45,968 bases of DNA from CAZJWR01 sp964549765 (GCA_964549765.1 CAZJWR010000027.1:1-45968); one strand, 5' to 3'. Positions 15,730 to 24,335 are shown, numbered from the stretch's first letter. Notes: generated from the sequence alone by a model not told the origin. A program made the numbers and translations.

Positions 15730-17673
15730 TTACTTTTTCTCGTCGTCGTCGACCACTTCGTAATCGGCGTCGACCGTGCCCTCGCCTTCACCGCCCTGGG
15801 CGGCGCCCTCGGTTCCCCCCGCGCCCGGCTGCGGTCCCGCGCCGGCCTGTTCCGCCCCAGCCTGCTGACCGGCCGTCTGCTTGTACATCTCGGCCGCGAG
15901 AGTATGGGAAGCCTGCATCAACTCCTCAACCGCCGTATCGATTGCCTGGACATCCGAACCGGCCATGGCGGATTTGACTTTCTCGATAGCGGCCTCGATC
16001 TTCTTCTTATCCTCTTCGCCGACTTTGTCACCGTGTTCCTTCAGCGTTTTCCCGGTCGTGTAAATCATCTGATCGGCCTTGTTACGCGCCTCGATCAATT
16101 TGCGTTTTCCCTCGTCCTCGGCCTCATGAGCCTCGGCGTCTTTCATCATGCGATCGATTTCTTCTTTGGAAAGCCCGGAGGACGATTCGATTTTTATCTT
16201 CTGCTCCGTGCCGGTACCCAGATCCTTGGCTGACACGTTCACGATCCCATTAACGTCGATGTCAAACGTCACTTCGATCTGCGGCATTCCGCGCGGCGCC
16301 GGCGGGATACCGACCAGGTCGAACCGCCCCAGGGTGCGATTATCAACCGCCATCTCGCGCTCGCCCTGGAGCACGTGGATGGAAACGGCGGGTTGATTAT
16401 CCGATGCGGTGGAGAAAATCTGCGATTTCCGTGTCGGGATGGTCGTATTGCGATCGATCAGTCTGGTCATTACGCCGCCCAGCGTTTCGATTCCCAGCGA
16501 CAGCGGCGTGACGTCGACGAGGACAACGTCCTTATCGAGATCGCCCGAAATGATGCCACCCTGAATCGACGCCCCGATGGCCACAACCTCGTCGGGGTTG
16601 ACGCTGCGGTTCGGTTCGCGGTTGAATAACTGCTTGACGACCTCCTGCACTTTCGGCACTCGGGTCATACCGCCGACGAGAATAACCTCGTCGATATCCG
16701 ACGCCGACAGCTTGGCGTCCTTCAAGGCCTGACGGCATGGCGCCTTCGTCCGCTCAAACAGGTTCTCGGCCAACGCCTCGAATTTGGCCCGTGTCAAGGT
16801 CAGATCGAGATGCTTGGGGCCGTTCTGATCGGCGGTGATGAACGGCAGGTTGACGCTGGTCTGCATGGTCGTTGACAGCTCGATCTTGGCTTTCTCGGCG
16901 GCCTCTTTCAGCCGCTGCAGCGCCATCCGATCCTGTCGCAGATCGATCCCACTCGACTTTTTGAATTCGTCAGCCAACCAATCGATGATCCGCTGATCGA
17001 AATCATCGCCGCCCAGATGGGTATCGCCTGATGTGGAACGCACCTCGAAAACACCGTCGCCCAGTTCCAGAATCGATATATCGAACGTACCGCCGCCCAG
17101 GTCGAACACCGCTATTTTCTGGTTGTTCTTTTTATCAAGCCCATACGCGAGCGATGCCGCCGTCGGCTCGTTGATAATCCGCAACACTTCCAGCCCGGCG
17201 ATCTTGCCGGCATCCTTGGTGGCCTGCCGCTGGCTGTCGTTAAAATAGGCGGGGACGGTGATCACGGCCTGCGTCACCGACGCGCCCAGGTAATCCTCGG
17301 CCGTCTTCTTCATCGACTGCAGAATCATCGCCGAGATTTCCGGCGGAGCCATAAGCTTATCGGAGACCTTGACGCGGACCTCGCCCTTGTCATTGCTGAC
17401 CACCTGGTAGGGAACGATCTTTTCCTCTTCCTGAACTTCGCCGTGCCGCCGCCCCATGAACCGCTTGATCGAAAATATCGTGTTTTCCGAATTGGTAATC
17501 GCCTGCCGTTTGGCCGGCGCTCCCACCAGCCATTCGCCGTTTTTCGTATACGCCACGATCGACGGCGTCGTGCGGCCGCCTTCGGCGTTGGGAATCACTA
17601 CCGGATCGCCGCCTTCCAATACGGCAACGCATGAGTTGGTCGTCCCTAAGTCTATCCCGATAACCTTACCCAT
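15730..17673 (-). CDS. dnaK: Chaperone DnaK (Hsp70)
   Basis: The 647-residue Hsp70 has the nucleotide-binding domain (IGIDLGTTNSCVAV, AVFDLGGGTFDIS, VGGMTRVPKVQ), the linker VVLVDVTPLSLG and substrate domain, and a Gly/Ala/Gln-rich tail before the acidic end (VDADYEVVDDDEKK). The ATG at 17673 has GAGGAG upstream; an in-frame GTG nine bases earlier is too close to that site. It sits between grpE and dnaJ, an order shared with many bacteria, and should be induced through loss of HrcA binding. Confidence 0.98.
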   Translation of the reverse strand: MGKVIGIDLGTTNSCVAVLEGGDPVVIPNAEGGRTTPSIVAYTKNGEWLVGAPAKRQAITNSENTIFSIKRFMGRRHGEVQEEEKIVPYQVVSNDKGEVRVKVSDKLMAPPEISAMILQSMKKTAEDYLGASVTQAVITVPAYFNDSQRQATKDAGKIAGLEVLRIINEPTAASLAYGLDKKNNQKIAVFDLGGGTFDISILELGDGVFEVRSTSGDTHLGGDDFDQRIIDWLADEFKKSSGIDLRQDRMALQRLKEAAEKAKIELSTTMQTSVNLPFITADQNGPKHLDLTLTRAKFEALAENLFERTKAPCRQALKDAKLSASDIDEVILVGGMTRVPKVQEVVKQLFNREPNRSVNPDEVVAIGASIQGGIISGDLDKDVVLVDVTPLSLGIETLGGVMTRLIDRNTTIPTRKSQIFSTASDNQPAVSIHVLQGEREMAVDNRTLGRFDLVGIPPAPRGMPQIEVTFDIDVNGIVNVSAKDLGTGTEQKIKIESSSGLSKEEIDRMMKDAEAHEAEDEGKRKLIEARNKADQMIYTTGKTLKEHGDKVGEEDKKKIEAAIEKVKSAMAGSDVQAIDTAVEELMQASHTLAAEMYKQTAGQQAGAEQAGAGPQPGAGGTEGAAQGGEGEGTVDADYEVVDDDEKK

Positions 17674-17702
17674 TTCTCTCACTCCTCAATGTATGGCCAG
17701 AG

Positions 17703-18377
17703 TTATTCGTCATCATGTTCTGTTTCATTTTCACCCTTCGACGATCCGCTGCTGACGATCACCCGCGAATGCCGAAGAACCTTGTCGCCGATGCGATACC
17801 CCTTCTGTATCTCCTGCGTCACCGTCCCCTCGTCATATTCGTCCGACACCGCCTGCATCACCGCTTCGTGGTAGTGCGGATCAAACGGTCTGCCTACGGC
17901 TTCGATGGGCGTCACGCCCTCTTTGGTCAACAGACCGGAGAGCTGGTTGTATATAAGTTCTACGCCCTGCCGGTACGCTTTATGGGAAGCATCTCCCGAC
18001 TCCACGCTCATGGCGCGCTCGAAATTATCGACGATATCGACCAGCTCCCGCAGCAGACGCATGTTGGCCCGTTTTATGATATCCTCGAATTCCCGCGCCG
18101 TTCGCTTTTTGTAATTATCGAATTCGGCGGCCAGCCGGAGAAAGCGCTCCGATTCGGCCTCGTCTTCCGCCGCCTCATCCTCGCGAGTCTCCTCCGACAC
18201 ATCGCCCGCCACTTCCTCGATTTCCTCCGATGATGCGTCGTCGTCGGGCTTGATTTGTACCTCTACCGTGGAATCCTCCGCCTCGTCACGATCGACATTC
18301 GGTTGAGATGTGCCGTTGTTTTCGTCACGCCGGTCATCGTCGGCCGGCCGCGACCTCTCTTTATCTCGTCCGTTCAT
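17703..18377 (-). CDS. grpE: Nucleotide exchange factor GrpE
   Basis: The 224-residue product has a long acidic, low-complexity N terminus (residues about 1-75), a coiled-coil, and the conserved GrpE head: RLAAEFDNYKKRTAREFED, LVDIVDNFERAM, and the C-terminal PFDPHYHEAVMQ with GYRIGDKVLRHSRVIVS. It exchanges ADP for ATP on DnaK. GGAGAAG lies four bases upstream of the ATG. Nineteen bases separate it from the hrcA stop. Confidence 0.96.
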   Translation of the reverse strand: MNGRDKERSRPADDDRRDENNGTSQPNVDRDEAEDSTVEVQIKPDDDASSEEIEEVAGDVSEETREDEAAEDEAESERFLRLAAEFDNYKKRTAREFEDIIKRANMRLLRELVDIVDNFERAMSVESGDASHKAYRQGVELIYNQLSGLLTKEGVTPIEAVGRPFDPHYHEAVMQAVSDEYDEGTVTQEIQKGYRIGDKVLRHSRVIVSSGSSKGENETEHDDE

Positions 18378-18396
18378 TATCTTCTCCGTGAATCCT

Positions 18397-19431
18397 TTAT
18401 TCCCCTTTGAAAACCCGGCTCAACTGCCGGGCGGCATAGGTTACCAGTGACACCAGCTTGGCGTACGGCATCCGCGTCGGCCCGATGATGCCGATGGTGC
18501 CCGTCGTGGAACCGGCGTTATACGTCGCCGACACTACCGAACACAATTGTATTTCCTTGGCTTTGTTTTCGGCCCCGATGGTGATAATAATCCCGCCGGA
18601 ATCATTGCGATTAGACTGCAAAATTTCGATCAGCCCGGTTCGTTCGCTGAGCATCTTCATCAAATCCTGCAACTTCTCCCGATCGGCGAACTCCGGCTGG
18701 AATATGATATGCTCGGTGCCGCCGATATGCATCTGATGGGCAGCGATGTTGTTCCAGATATCCGATTTCTCATCGATAAACATCCGCAGCAGCTTGGGGT
18801 TTCCCCCCGAATTGGCCAGCCGCTCTTGAATTGTCCGCCGAATCTGTCCCAGCGACTGGCCCGATAACTTTTCGTTCAACGCCCGGGACATCTCGTCGAG
18901 TTCGTAGAAGGTAATCGGCGCGTCCACCTCGACCAGAATCGTCCGGGCCAGACCGGAACTGAACGCCATCACCACCAGCACCTTTTCCGACGACATCTGC
19001 ACGAGTTCGATATGAGAAAGTATCGATTTGTCCAGGTGCGGCGAGACACTGATCCCCAGGTGCTCGGACAGGTCGGCCATTACCCGCGTCGTTTGTTCCA
19101 GGATGGAATCCACCCCGCCGACACCGGACTTGACACCGTCCTTAATGGCCTTCTTCTCGGTGGTTGTCAGCGGCTCCTGCCGCAGCAACGCATCGACATA
19201 TATCCGATACCCGGCGTCAGTCGGTATTCGCCCCGCCGATGTGTGCGGCTGCTGAACCAGCCCCATCTCTTCCAGATCCTGCATGGTGTTGCGGATCGTC
19301 GCCGACGAAATGCCCAGGCGGAACTTGGTCGCTATCGCCCGCGATCCGACCGGATCGGCCGACTTCACATAGTGCGTGATCAGGCACGACAGGACTTTTT
19401 TTTCGCGTTCGGTCAGATGCTCAAATGCCAT
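18397..19431 (-). CDS. hrcA: Heat-inducible transcription repressor HrcA
   Basis: The 344-residue repressor has the N-terminal winged-helix (LTEREKKVLSCLI; SSATIRNTMQDLEEMGLVQQPHTSAGRIPTD) and the C-terminal GAF-like dimerisation domain (IGIIGPTRMPYAKLVSLV). HrcA binds the CIRCE operator and is kept active by GroEL. The ATG at 19431 has GGA upstream; a TTG four codons earlier is possible. It is the first gene of hrcA-grpE-dnaK-dnaJ-prmA-rsmE, with a CIRCE-like site 38 bases before its start, which implies autoregulation. Confidence 0.96.
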   Translation of the reverse strand: MAFEHLTEREKKVLSCLITHYVKSADPVGSRAIATKFRLGISSATIRNTMQDLEEMGLVQQPHTSAGRIPTDAGYRIYVDALLRQEPLTTTEKKAIKDGVKSGVGGVDSILEQTTRVMADLSEHLGISVSPHLDKSILSHIELVQMSSEKVLVVMAFSSGLARTILVEVDAPITFYELDEMSRALNEKLSGQSLGQIRRTIQERLANSGGNPKLLRMFIDEKSDIWNNIAAHQMHIGGTEHIIFQPEFADREKLQDLMKMLSERTGLIEILQSNRNDSGGIIITIGAENKAKEIQLCSVVSATYNAGSTTGTIGIIGPTRMPYAKLVSLVTYAARQLSRVFKGE

Positions 19432-19468
19432 CTTAATATCCAATCAATCAATAAGATAGACGCATATT

Positions 19469-19495
19469 TTGGCACTCGCAGTGAACGAGTGACAA
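19469..19495. promoter_or_regulatory. CIRCE operator (HrcA binding site), slightly degenerate
   Basis: TTGGCACTC, nine bases, GAGTGACAA: the consensus is TTAGCACTC-N9-GAGTGCTAA, so one half has one mismatch and the other two, and the spacer is exactly nine. It lies just upstream of hrcA. No confident -35/-10 pair could be assigned around it; a TTGACA at 19522-19517 has no matching -10. Confidence 0.85.
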
Positions 19496-19517
19496 AAAAA
19501 GGCACAAATCGCCTTTT
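19494..19517 (-). terminator. Terminator after the EF-hand-like small gene
   Basis: Minus strand AAAGGC and GCCTTT pair around GATTTGT, and a run of seven T follows, overlapping the edge of the CIRCE element. It would end the transcript of the three-gene envelope cluster (22.3-19.6 kb) right where hrcA regulation starts. Confidence 0.65.
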
Positions 19518-19583
19518 GTCAACTATTATTTAACAAACGGGGATGCAATCAGTTCCCGCGGCCGCCCGGGCGGCGCGGCGGTG

Positions 19584-19898
19584 TCAGGGCTTCGGCTTTG
19601 CCGGCTCTGGTTTTTTCCGCGTTTCCGGCTTTGACTTCTTCGGAGTCGAACTCTTCTCCGCCCGGTCGTCGATACCGTTGTTGTTGCGGTCGACAAAATC
19701 GTCGTAATTCTTCTTGCGCGATTTGTTTTCGGTCACCTTGCTGTCATTGACGCTCCGAGAACGATCGGGTGTCTGCTTCTCGACAGTCGGGGTATCCTTT
19801 TTCGGCGACGGATCGCGTTTCTTGTCGATGCCCATGGCCGGCGCGGACAACATCGCCATCAGGAGAAGCGAAAGAAATATATGGATAAGATTTTTCAT
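19584..19898 (-). CDS. Small secreted basic protein with an EF-hand-like calcium loop
   Basis: The 104-residue product has a signal peptide (KNLIHIFLSLLLMAMLSAPAMG) and a highly charged, Lys/Pro/Ser/Thr-rich mature chain with no cysteine. In its middle, DFVDRNNNGIDDRAE has the Asp/Asn spacing of a dockerin or thrombospondin-type-3 calcium loop (DxNxNGxDD). The rest looks disordered. The ATG at 19898 follows a GGTGAT stretch. It is third in a cluster after the lipoprotein and the DUF4384/PEGA protein; function unknown. Confidence 0.75.
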   Translation of the reverse strand: MKNLIHIFLSLLLMAMLSAPAMGIDKKRDPSPKKDTPTVEKQTPDRSRSVNDSKVTENKSRKKNYDDFVDRNNNGIDDRAEKSSTPKKSKPETRKKPEPAKPKP

Positions 19899-19954
19899 AC
19901 AATCACCGTCCAATATACCTTCCGGTATTCATATTGCAACATCAAAATCACCGT

Positions 19955-21394
19955 TTACCGCTTCGTGCCGCCGCTTCGCGAGGTCGATCCCTTCGATGAC
20001 GACTTGCCGGAGGACGATCTACCTGAGGATGACCTGCCGGAGGACACCCTGCCTGAGGATGACCTGCCCGTGGACGACCTGCCGACAGCGGACCGAGACG
20101 GGGCCGATCGGCCGGACGAACTCCGGCCGATCGTCGACGACTTGCGAGCACCCGATGATCTGGATCCGCCGCCGTCCTTCCCAATGGAGGATGGTTCCTT
20201 CCGGGACGGGCTGGACTTCCCGTCGGGAGATTTCTTTATTGCCGGCAATTTCGGCGTTCCCGAGCTGCGTTTCGTCGTGGTGGCTTTTCTTTCAGTCGAA
20301 CCTTGCGTCGATTTCCGCTCGACTGCGCTTCCCGTCGATTTCCGGGTTGTCGTTCGGTTTTCCACCGTGCCGGAGGTTCTCTCACGCGTCGTGCTTCTTG
20401 TAGTCGTGTACCCGTCGCGTTTCGAGCCGGTCGTGGTCCTGGTACTTTGTCCGGGCTTCGACCGGATCGCGCCACCCGGATATTTCTTGGTAAGCCCGGA
20501 CGCGCCGTCAACTAGCGTGGTTTTGACGCGCTGGTCGGAAAGGACATAATCCGTTCGGCCGTATTTTTTGGCCTGCATGCGGACGTCCTTGAACCGGCTG
20601 ACCACAGTCCGGCCGGTTTTCACCCGCGAATGATCGAACCGGATGGGGTGATTGTGATAGACCTGGATATGGTCTTCCCAGCAGTAGCCGTACCGGTCGT
20701 AAATCGTAAACCAGTGCCAGCCGATAACCACGCGGGGAATCCACAACGGCGCGATCCCGAAATAGATACCATCGATATACACCTCGGCGCCGAACGGGTA
20801 ATCGATATATATCATCGAGTATTGCGGATAATCGTACCAGGAGCGGGGCGTATACACCGGACGATAGTAGTAATGCGGCGATTTGACGTAGATGGTCGTC
20901 CGATCCAGCGCCTGTCCGCCATTGTCCCAATTCGCGCCGAAATACCGGTCGTTGATGTATTTCAGGCAGTCCTCGCGGTCTTCATAATAGTTGCAGTCGA
21001 AACCGTCATTGAACCAATCGGGAAGATTCATCCGGGTCGGCGACGCGATCGCCTGGACGAATTCGACCCCCTCCGGCCCAGATACGTACAGTTCGTAATC
21101 GTCGCCCTGGTTAGGGATGGCGTACACGTCGCCGGCATGGACAAAACCGTCGTCCCACGGTCCGGCCGGGAACAGCATCGATACCTGCCCTCTCGTGTCC
21201 AGGCTGTAGATGGCGACAAAAGCATCCTGGGAGATCCGGAAGAAGATCGTCACGTTTTCTCCCTCGTAGTAGATACCATCGTCGTTATCCAGCCAGACGT
21301 CGATATCGAGGCGGCCCTGGGTTTCGACGGCCTTGACCGCCGTCGAAGCCACCATCAGTATCGCGATCATCGCGATCAGATATATCTTTTTCAT
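19955..21394 (-). CDS. Secreted DUF4384 + PEGA protein with a basic Ser/Arg repeat tail
   Basis: The 479-residue protein has a signal peptide (KKIYLIAMIAILMVASTAVKA), a DUF4384 domain (IDVWLDNDDGIYYEGENVTIFFRIS; SMLFPAGPWDDG; ELYVSGPEGVE), a Tyr/Trp-rich PEGA-like segment (DYPFGAEVYIDGIYFGIAPL), and a tail of about 190 residues that is almost only Ser, Thr, Arg, Lys and Gly. The last 80 residues repeat SSGRS-type units. A GGAAGGAAAG ribosome site precedes the ATG at 21394. The basic tail might bind acidic polymers such as LPS or capsule; that is inference. It lies 76 bases after the FN3 lipoprotein, likely co-transcribed. Confidence 0.85.
   Translation of the reverse strand: MKKIYLIAMIAILMVASTAVKAVETQGRLDIDVWLDNDDGIYYEGENVTIFFRISQDAFVAIYSLDTRGQVSMLFPAGPWDDGFVHAGDVYAIPNQGDDYELYVSGPEGVEFVQAIASPTRMNLPDWFNDGFDCNYYEDREDCLKYINDRYFGANWDNGGQALDRTTIYVKSPHYYYRPVYTPRSWYDYPQYSMIYIDYPFGAEVYIDGIYFGIAPLWIPRVVIGWHWFTIYDRYGYCWEDHIQVYHNHPIRFDHSRVKTGRTVVSRFKDVRMQAKKYGRTDYVLSDQRVKTTLVDGASGLTKKYPGGAIRSKPGQSTRTTTGSKRDGYTTTRSTTRERTSGTVENRTTTRKSTGSAVERKSTQGSTERKATTTKRSSGTPKLPAIKKSPDGKSSPSRKEPSSIGKDGGGSRSSGARKSSTIGRSSSGRSAPSRSAVGRSSTGRSSSGRVSSGRSSSGRSSSGKSSSKGSTSRSGGTKR
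19980..20110. repeat. 15-bp-type tandem coding repeat in the PEGA protein tail
   Basis: About eight imperfect copies of a 15-base unit (plus-strand form GAGGATGACCTGCCG and variants) lie here. On the coding (minus) strand they encode the SSGRS-type repeats of the protein tail. Because units are in-frame multiples of three, copy number could vary by slippage without breaking the gene. Confidence 0.75.
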
Positions 21395-21470
21395 TTTGCT
21401 TTCCTTCCTTTCCGGGAAGCCGATCGAGTTCCCATTCCTACGCCTTTTCATCGTACCCTCATGATCTATA

Positions 21471-22313
21471 TCATGGCCGCGGGTGGCGCAGGTAATCTTC
21501 GCTGCGATCCACGAGCGGCTTGAGTTCCGGGTTACCGGGCGCCACCTGATAGGCCCAGTCGAAAATCACGTTCTGACTGTTGATGGCGGTGACGCGCACT
21601 TTGGCGAAATGATTGTCGGCCGTCCAGATCACATACGTGTGATTGAGAATAACCTCGCACCACCCGTTCTTTGACCAGCCGTACTCCGGCGCGTAGCTTA
21701 TCTCGTCGAAATCCGCCGTATATCCCATATCCTGAATATCCGTGTTGACATTGGCCACATTGAAGTAATACACGTCGTCACCGGGGAAATATTCCAGATA
21801 GATATCGCAGGCGGGCGCCAGATAATCGACGACCAGTTCGTTGAAAAAATCGTAACCGGCATACTGCGGCAGGTCGTTGTAATCGAACAGCGCCACATTC
21901 GTCCCCTGCGGGCGGGGCGTGTCGAAGACATTCTCGTATGAAAGGTCGGACAGATTGCCATCGACGTCGACCGAAGAAACGGCATAATAATATTTGTGGC
22001 CATTGTACACACTATCGTCGATGAAATACTCGGAGGTCGTCCGGCCAATTTCCCAGTATCCCGTGTCGGGAAAATCGGAGCGATAGACAACATAACTTTC
22101 AAAATCGCCGTTGACGTCGTCGATGGGCAGCCAGTACAGAAGCACGGCCAGGTCCCGGGTGATGGAATAGACGCCTTGGGGCACCGGCGGCGCGACGTCT
22201 TCATTGACGTACACGATATGATCGTTGCAGGTGATGCAGTCGTTGTTGTTGTCGCAACCGGCCACGATCAGCCCGGCGATTATCGCTGCTATTGTCACGC
22301 ATACTGTCTTCAT
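21471..22313 (-). CDS. Lipoprotein with a fibronectin type III domain
   Basis: The 280-residue protein begins with a signal peptide and a good lipobox (GLIVAGCDN; Cys about residue 20). A fibronectin III-like domain follows (about residues 40-135: LLYWLPIDDVNGDFESYVVYRSD, KYYYAVSSVDVDGNLSDLS). The C-terminal half is acidic and Tyr-rich (FPGDDVYYFNVANVNTDI) with no match I recognise. GGAGGTCGAA precedes the ATG at 22313. It is the first gene of a three-gene envelope cluster and has a sigma-54-like site upstream. Confidence 0.82.
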   Translation of the reverse strand: MKTVCVTIAAIIAGLIVAGCDNNNDCITCNDHIVYVNEDVAPPVPQGVYSITRDLAVLLYWLPIDDVNGDFESYVVYRSDFPDTGYWEIGRTTSEYFIDDSVYNGHKYYYAVSSVDVDGNLSDLSYENVFDTPRPQGTNVALFDYNDLPQYAGYDFFNELVVDYLAPACDIYLEYFPGDDVYYFNVANVNTDIQDMGYTADFDEISYAPEYGWSKNGWCEVILNHTYVIWTADNHFAKVRVTAINSQNVIFDWAYQVAPGNPELKPLVDRSEDYLRHPRP

Positions 22314-22346
22314 TTCGACCTCCATTTGCTTTCCGCTTTTATCTAT

Positions 22347-22362
22347 CGCAAGCCCCATGCCA
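22347..22362 (-). promoter_or_regulatory. Candidate sigma-54 promoter of the FN3 lipoprotein cluster
   Basis: Minus strand TGGCATGGGGCTTGCG: the GG and GC doublets are ten bases apart, and TGGCATG with TTGC fits the -24/-12 consensus. The predicted start near 22336 leaves a leader of about 23 bases that includes the GGAGG site of the gene. Confidence 0.55.
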
Positions 22363-22560
22363 AGACCGTGGCTGCAATAGCTATTATCTTGCAATAAAAT
22401 AACTTACATGGTTCAATCGGCTACTTTTCAATCCGCCATATTCCCCCTTTCCGCACAAAAAATGTGCGCCCAATAAAAACTGTGCACCGGTTTCAAGGCA
22501 TTTGTCCATTCATGGCCCCATCTTCCCTCGTTTCTTAGATCGGAAAGGAACAAAAAGGCC

Positions 22561-22588
22561 TTGATTTGAACCGTCCAAATGCTATAAT
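22561..22588 (+). promoter_or_regulatory. Promoter of purD-purE
   Basis: TTGATT at 22561-22566, a 16-base spacer, and TATAAT at 22583-22588 preceded by TGC (extended -10). The predicted start near 22595 is 19 bases before the purD ATG. The remaining 22363-22560 gap holds a short GCACA/TGTGC hairpin near 22456 with no T-run; I see no other feature. Confidence 0.75.
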
Positions 22589-22613
22589 AGGGGTTTCAAA
22601 TAGGGAAACCGCT

Positions 22614-23879
22614 ATGAAAATACTGGTAATAGGCTCGGGGGGAAGGGAACACGCTCTGGTCTGGAAACTGAAATCGTCTCCCCTGGTGAAAAAGATATAC
22701 GTTGCCCCCGGTAACGACGGCATTGCCCTGATGGCCGAAACGGTCAAAATCAAGGCCGATGACCTTGAGGGTCTGGCGCGGTTTGCGGAAGAGAAAGACA
22801 TCGATCTGACTGTGGTCGGCCCCGAGTTGCCACTCACCTTGGGCATTGTCGATCTTTTCGAGAAAAAGGGGCTTCGGATTTTCGGCCCTTCCCGCGAGGC
22901 CGCTGAAATTGAAGGCTCGAAAGCGTTTGCCAAGGAATTCATGCGCAAGTACCACATTCCGACGGCCAGCTTTCGCGTCTTCGACGACAAAGATAAAGCG
23001 CTATCTTTCGCACAAACGGCGGCCTATCCCGTATTTATTAAGGCGTCCGGCCTGGCCGCCGGCAAAGGCGCGATCAAGGCCGACAACGCCGACGAAAGCA
23101 GCCGGATCATCGAACAGGTGATGGGTGAAAAGATTTTCGGCTCGGCGGGCAATAAGATCGTCATCGAAGATTGCCTGACCGGGCAGGAAGTCACCGTCAT
23201 GGCCTTCACCGACGGCAAAACCATCGTTCCGATGCTCTCGTCTCAAGACCATAAGCCGGTGTTCGACGGTGATCGGGGGCCCAACACCGGCGGGATGGGT
23301 GCATATTGCCCGACGACCATCGTCGATGACCAGATGATGCAGACCATTCGCGAACAAATACTGGATCCGGCCGTGTACGGGCTGGAGCAGGAGGGGCGGC
23401 TGTATAAGGGTATCCTGTACGCCGGTCTCATGGTCACGCCGGTCGGTCCGAAAGTCATCGAATTCAACTGCCGTTTCGGTGATCCCGAGACGCAGGCAGT
23501 CCTACCGCTTTTGAAATCAGACCTGGCCGATATATTCATCGCCATCGTCGATGGCAATCTCAGTATCATCAAGCCCGAGTGGAAAAGCGGCGCCGCCGTA
23601 TGTGTCGTCATGGCTTCAAAAGGCTACCCGGGAAAGACCGAAGTCGGCAAGAAAATTATGGGTGTCAGGACCTACCGAGAAAACCACGCTTACCTTTTCC
23701 ATTCCGGGACGCGCAAAAACAACAGTGGCTGGGTCACAGCGGGCGGCCGTGTTCTGGGGGTGACCGCCTTCGGCAACGATATCCCATCGGCCCAGAAAGG
23801 GGCCTATGCTACCGTCGAGAAAATCAATTTTGAGGGAGCGCACTATCGCCATGACATCGCCTGGCAGGCGCTCAGATAG
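22614..23879 (+). CDS. purD: Phosphoribosylamine-glycine ligase (GAR synthetase)
   Basis: The 421-residue ATP-grasp enzyme joins glycine to phosphoribosylamine in purine synthesis. Diagnostic parts are the N terminus KILVIGSGGREHALVW, VVGPELPLTLGIVD, the ATP-grasp KASGLAAGKGAI and VIEDCLTGQEVTV, DHKPVFDGDRGPNTGGMGAY, and EFNCRFGDPETQAVLP. The ATG at 22614 is chosen because the homologous N terminus begins exactly there; the frame opens 16 codons earlier across the promoter. purE follows after six bases. Confidence 0.97.
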   Translation: MKILVIGSGGREHALVWKLKSSPLVKKIYVAPGNDGIALMAETVKIKADDLEGLARFAEEKDIDLTVVGPELPLTLGIVDLFEKKGLRIFGPSREAAEIEGSKAFAKEFMRKYHIPTASFRVFDDKDKALSFAQTAAYPVFIKASGLAAGKGAIKADNADESSRIIEQVMGEKIFGSAGNKIVIEDCLTGQEVTVMAFTDGKTIVPMLSSQDHKPVFDGDRGPNTGGMGAYCPTTIVDDQMMQTIREQILDPAVYGLEQEGRLYKGILYAGLMVTPVGPKVIEFNCRFGDPETQAVLPLLKSDLADIFIAIVDGNLSIIKPEWKSGAAVCVVMASKGYPGKTEVGKKIMGVRTYRENHAYLFHSGTRKNNSGWVTAGGRVLGVTAFGNDIPSAQKGAYATVEKINFEGAHYRHDIAWQALR

Positions 23880-23885
23880 AAATCT

Positions 23886-24335
23886 ATGGAAAAACACGTT
23901 TTGATATTGATCGGATCGTCGTCCGATCAGCAGTTCGCCGATACGGCCGGGGAAATGCTTGATATCCTGGAGATCGGTTTCGACATCGAAGTTTCATCGG
24001 CCCACCGCCATCCCGATAAAACGGCGCGGCTGGCCCGCGAAGCCGCCGGACGGGGATACAAGGTGATCATCTGCATGGCCGGCATGGCCGCGCATCTTCC
24101 GGGAGTAGTGGCCGCTCATACCGATCTTCCGGTCATCGGCGTTCCCGTCCCGGCCACGCTGGGCGGGGTCGATTCGGTATTGTCGATGACGCAGATGCCT
24201 CCCGGCATTCCCGTTGCGACCGTCGCCATCGGCAAGGCTGGAGCCAAAAACAGCGCCGTTTTGGCGGCGCGGATTCTCGGGTTGAGCGACCCGAAAACGG
24301 CCGAAAATCACCGCAAATACCGAGATTCTCTTTGA
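23886..24335 (+). CDS. purE: N5-carboxyaminoimidazole ribonucleotide mutase PurE
   Basis: The 149-residue product has the PurE core: IGSSSDQQFADTAGEML, EVSSAHRHPDKT, and the active-site run MAAHLPGVVAAHTDLPVIG followed by GVDSVLSMTQMPPGIPVATVAIGKAGAKN. The AHLPG histidine places it with class I PurE (N5-CAIR mutase) that needs PurK, although purK is not in the window. The substitutions HPDK for the usual TPxx and CMAGMAAH for AGAGGAAH are mild departures. It is directly downstream of purD. Confidence 0.95.
   Translation: MEKHVLILIGSSSDQQFADTAGEMLDILEIGFDIEVSSAHRHPDKTARLAREAAGRGYKVIICMAGMAAHLPGVVAAHTDLPVIGVPVPATLGGVDSVLSMTQMPPGIPVATVAIGKAGAKNSAVLAARILGLSDPKTAENHRKYRDSL

Noticed and set aside
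19881..20549. A plus-strand open frame with acidic DDLPED repeats
   Set aside because: It is antisense to the signal-peptide-bearing DUF4384/PEGA gene; its repeats are the complement of the SSGRS codons, it has no ribosome site or signal, and the minus-strand product has recognisable domains.
22440..22500. A GCACA/TGTGC hairpin upstream of purD, considered as a purine-type riboswitch or operator
   Set aside because: The stem is only six bases, with no T-run and no resemblance to purine or PRPP/ZTP aptamer consensus.
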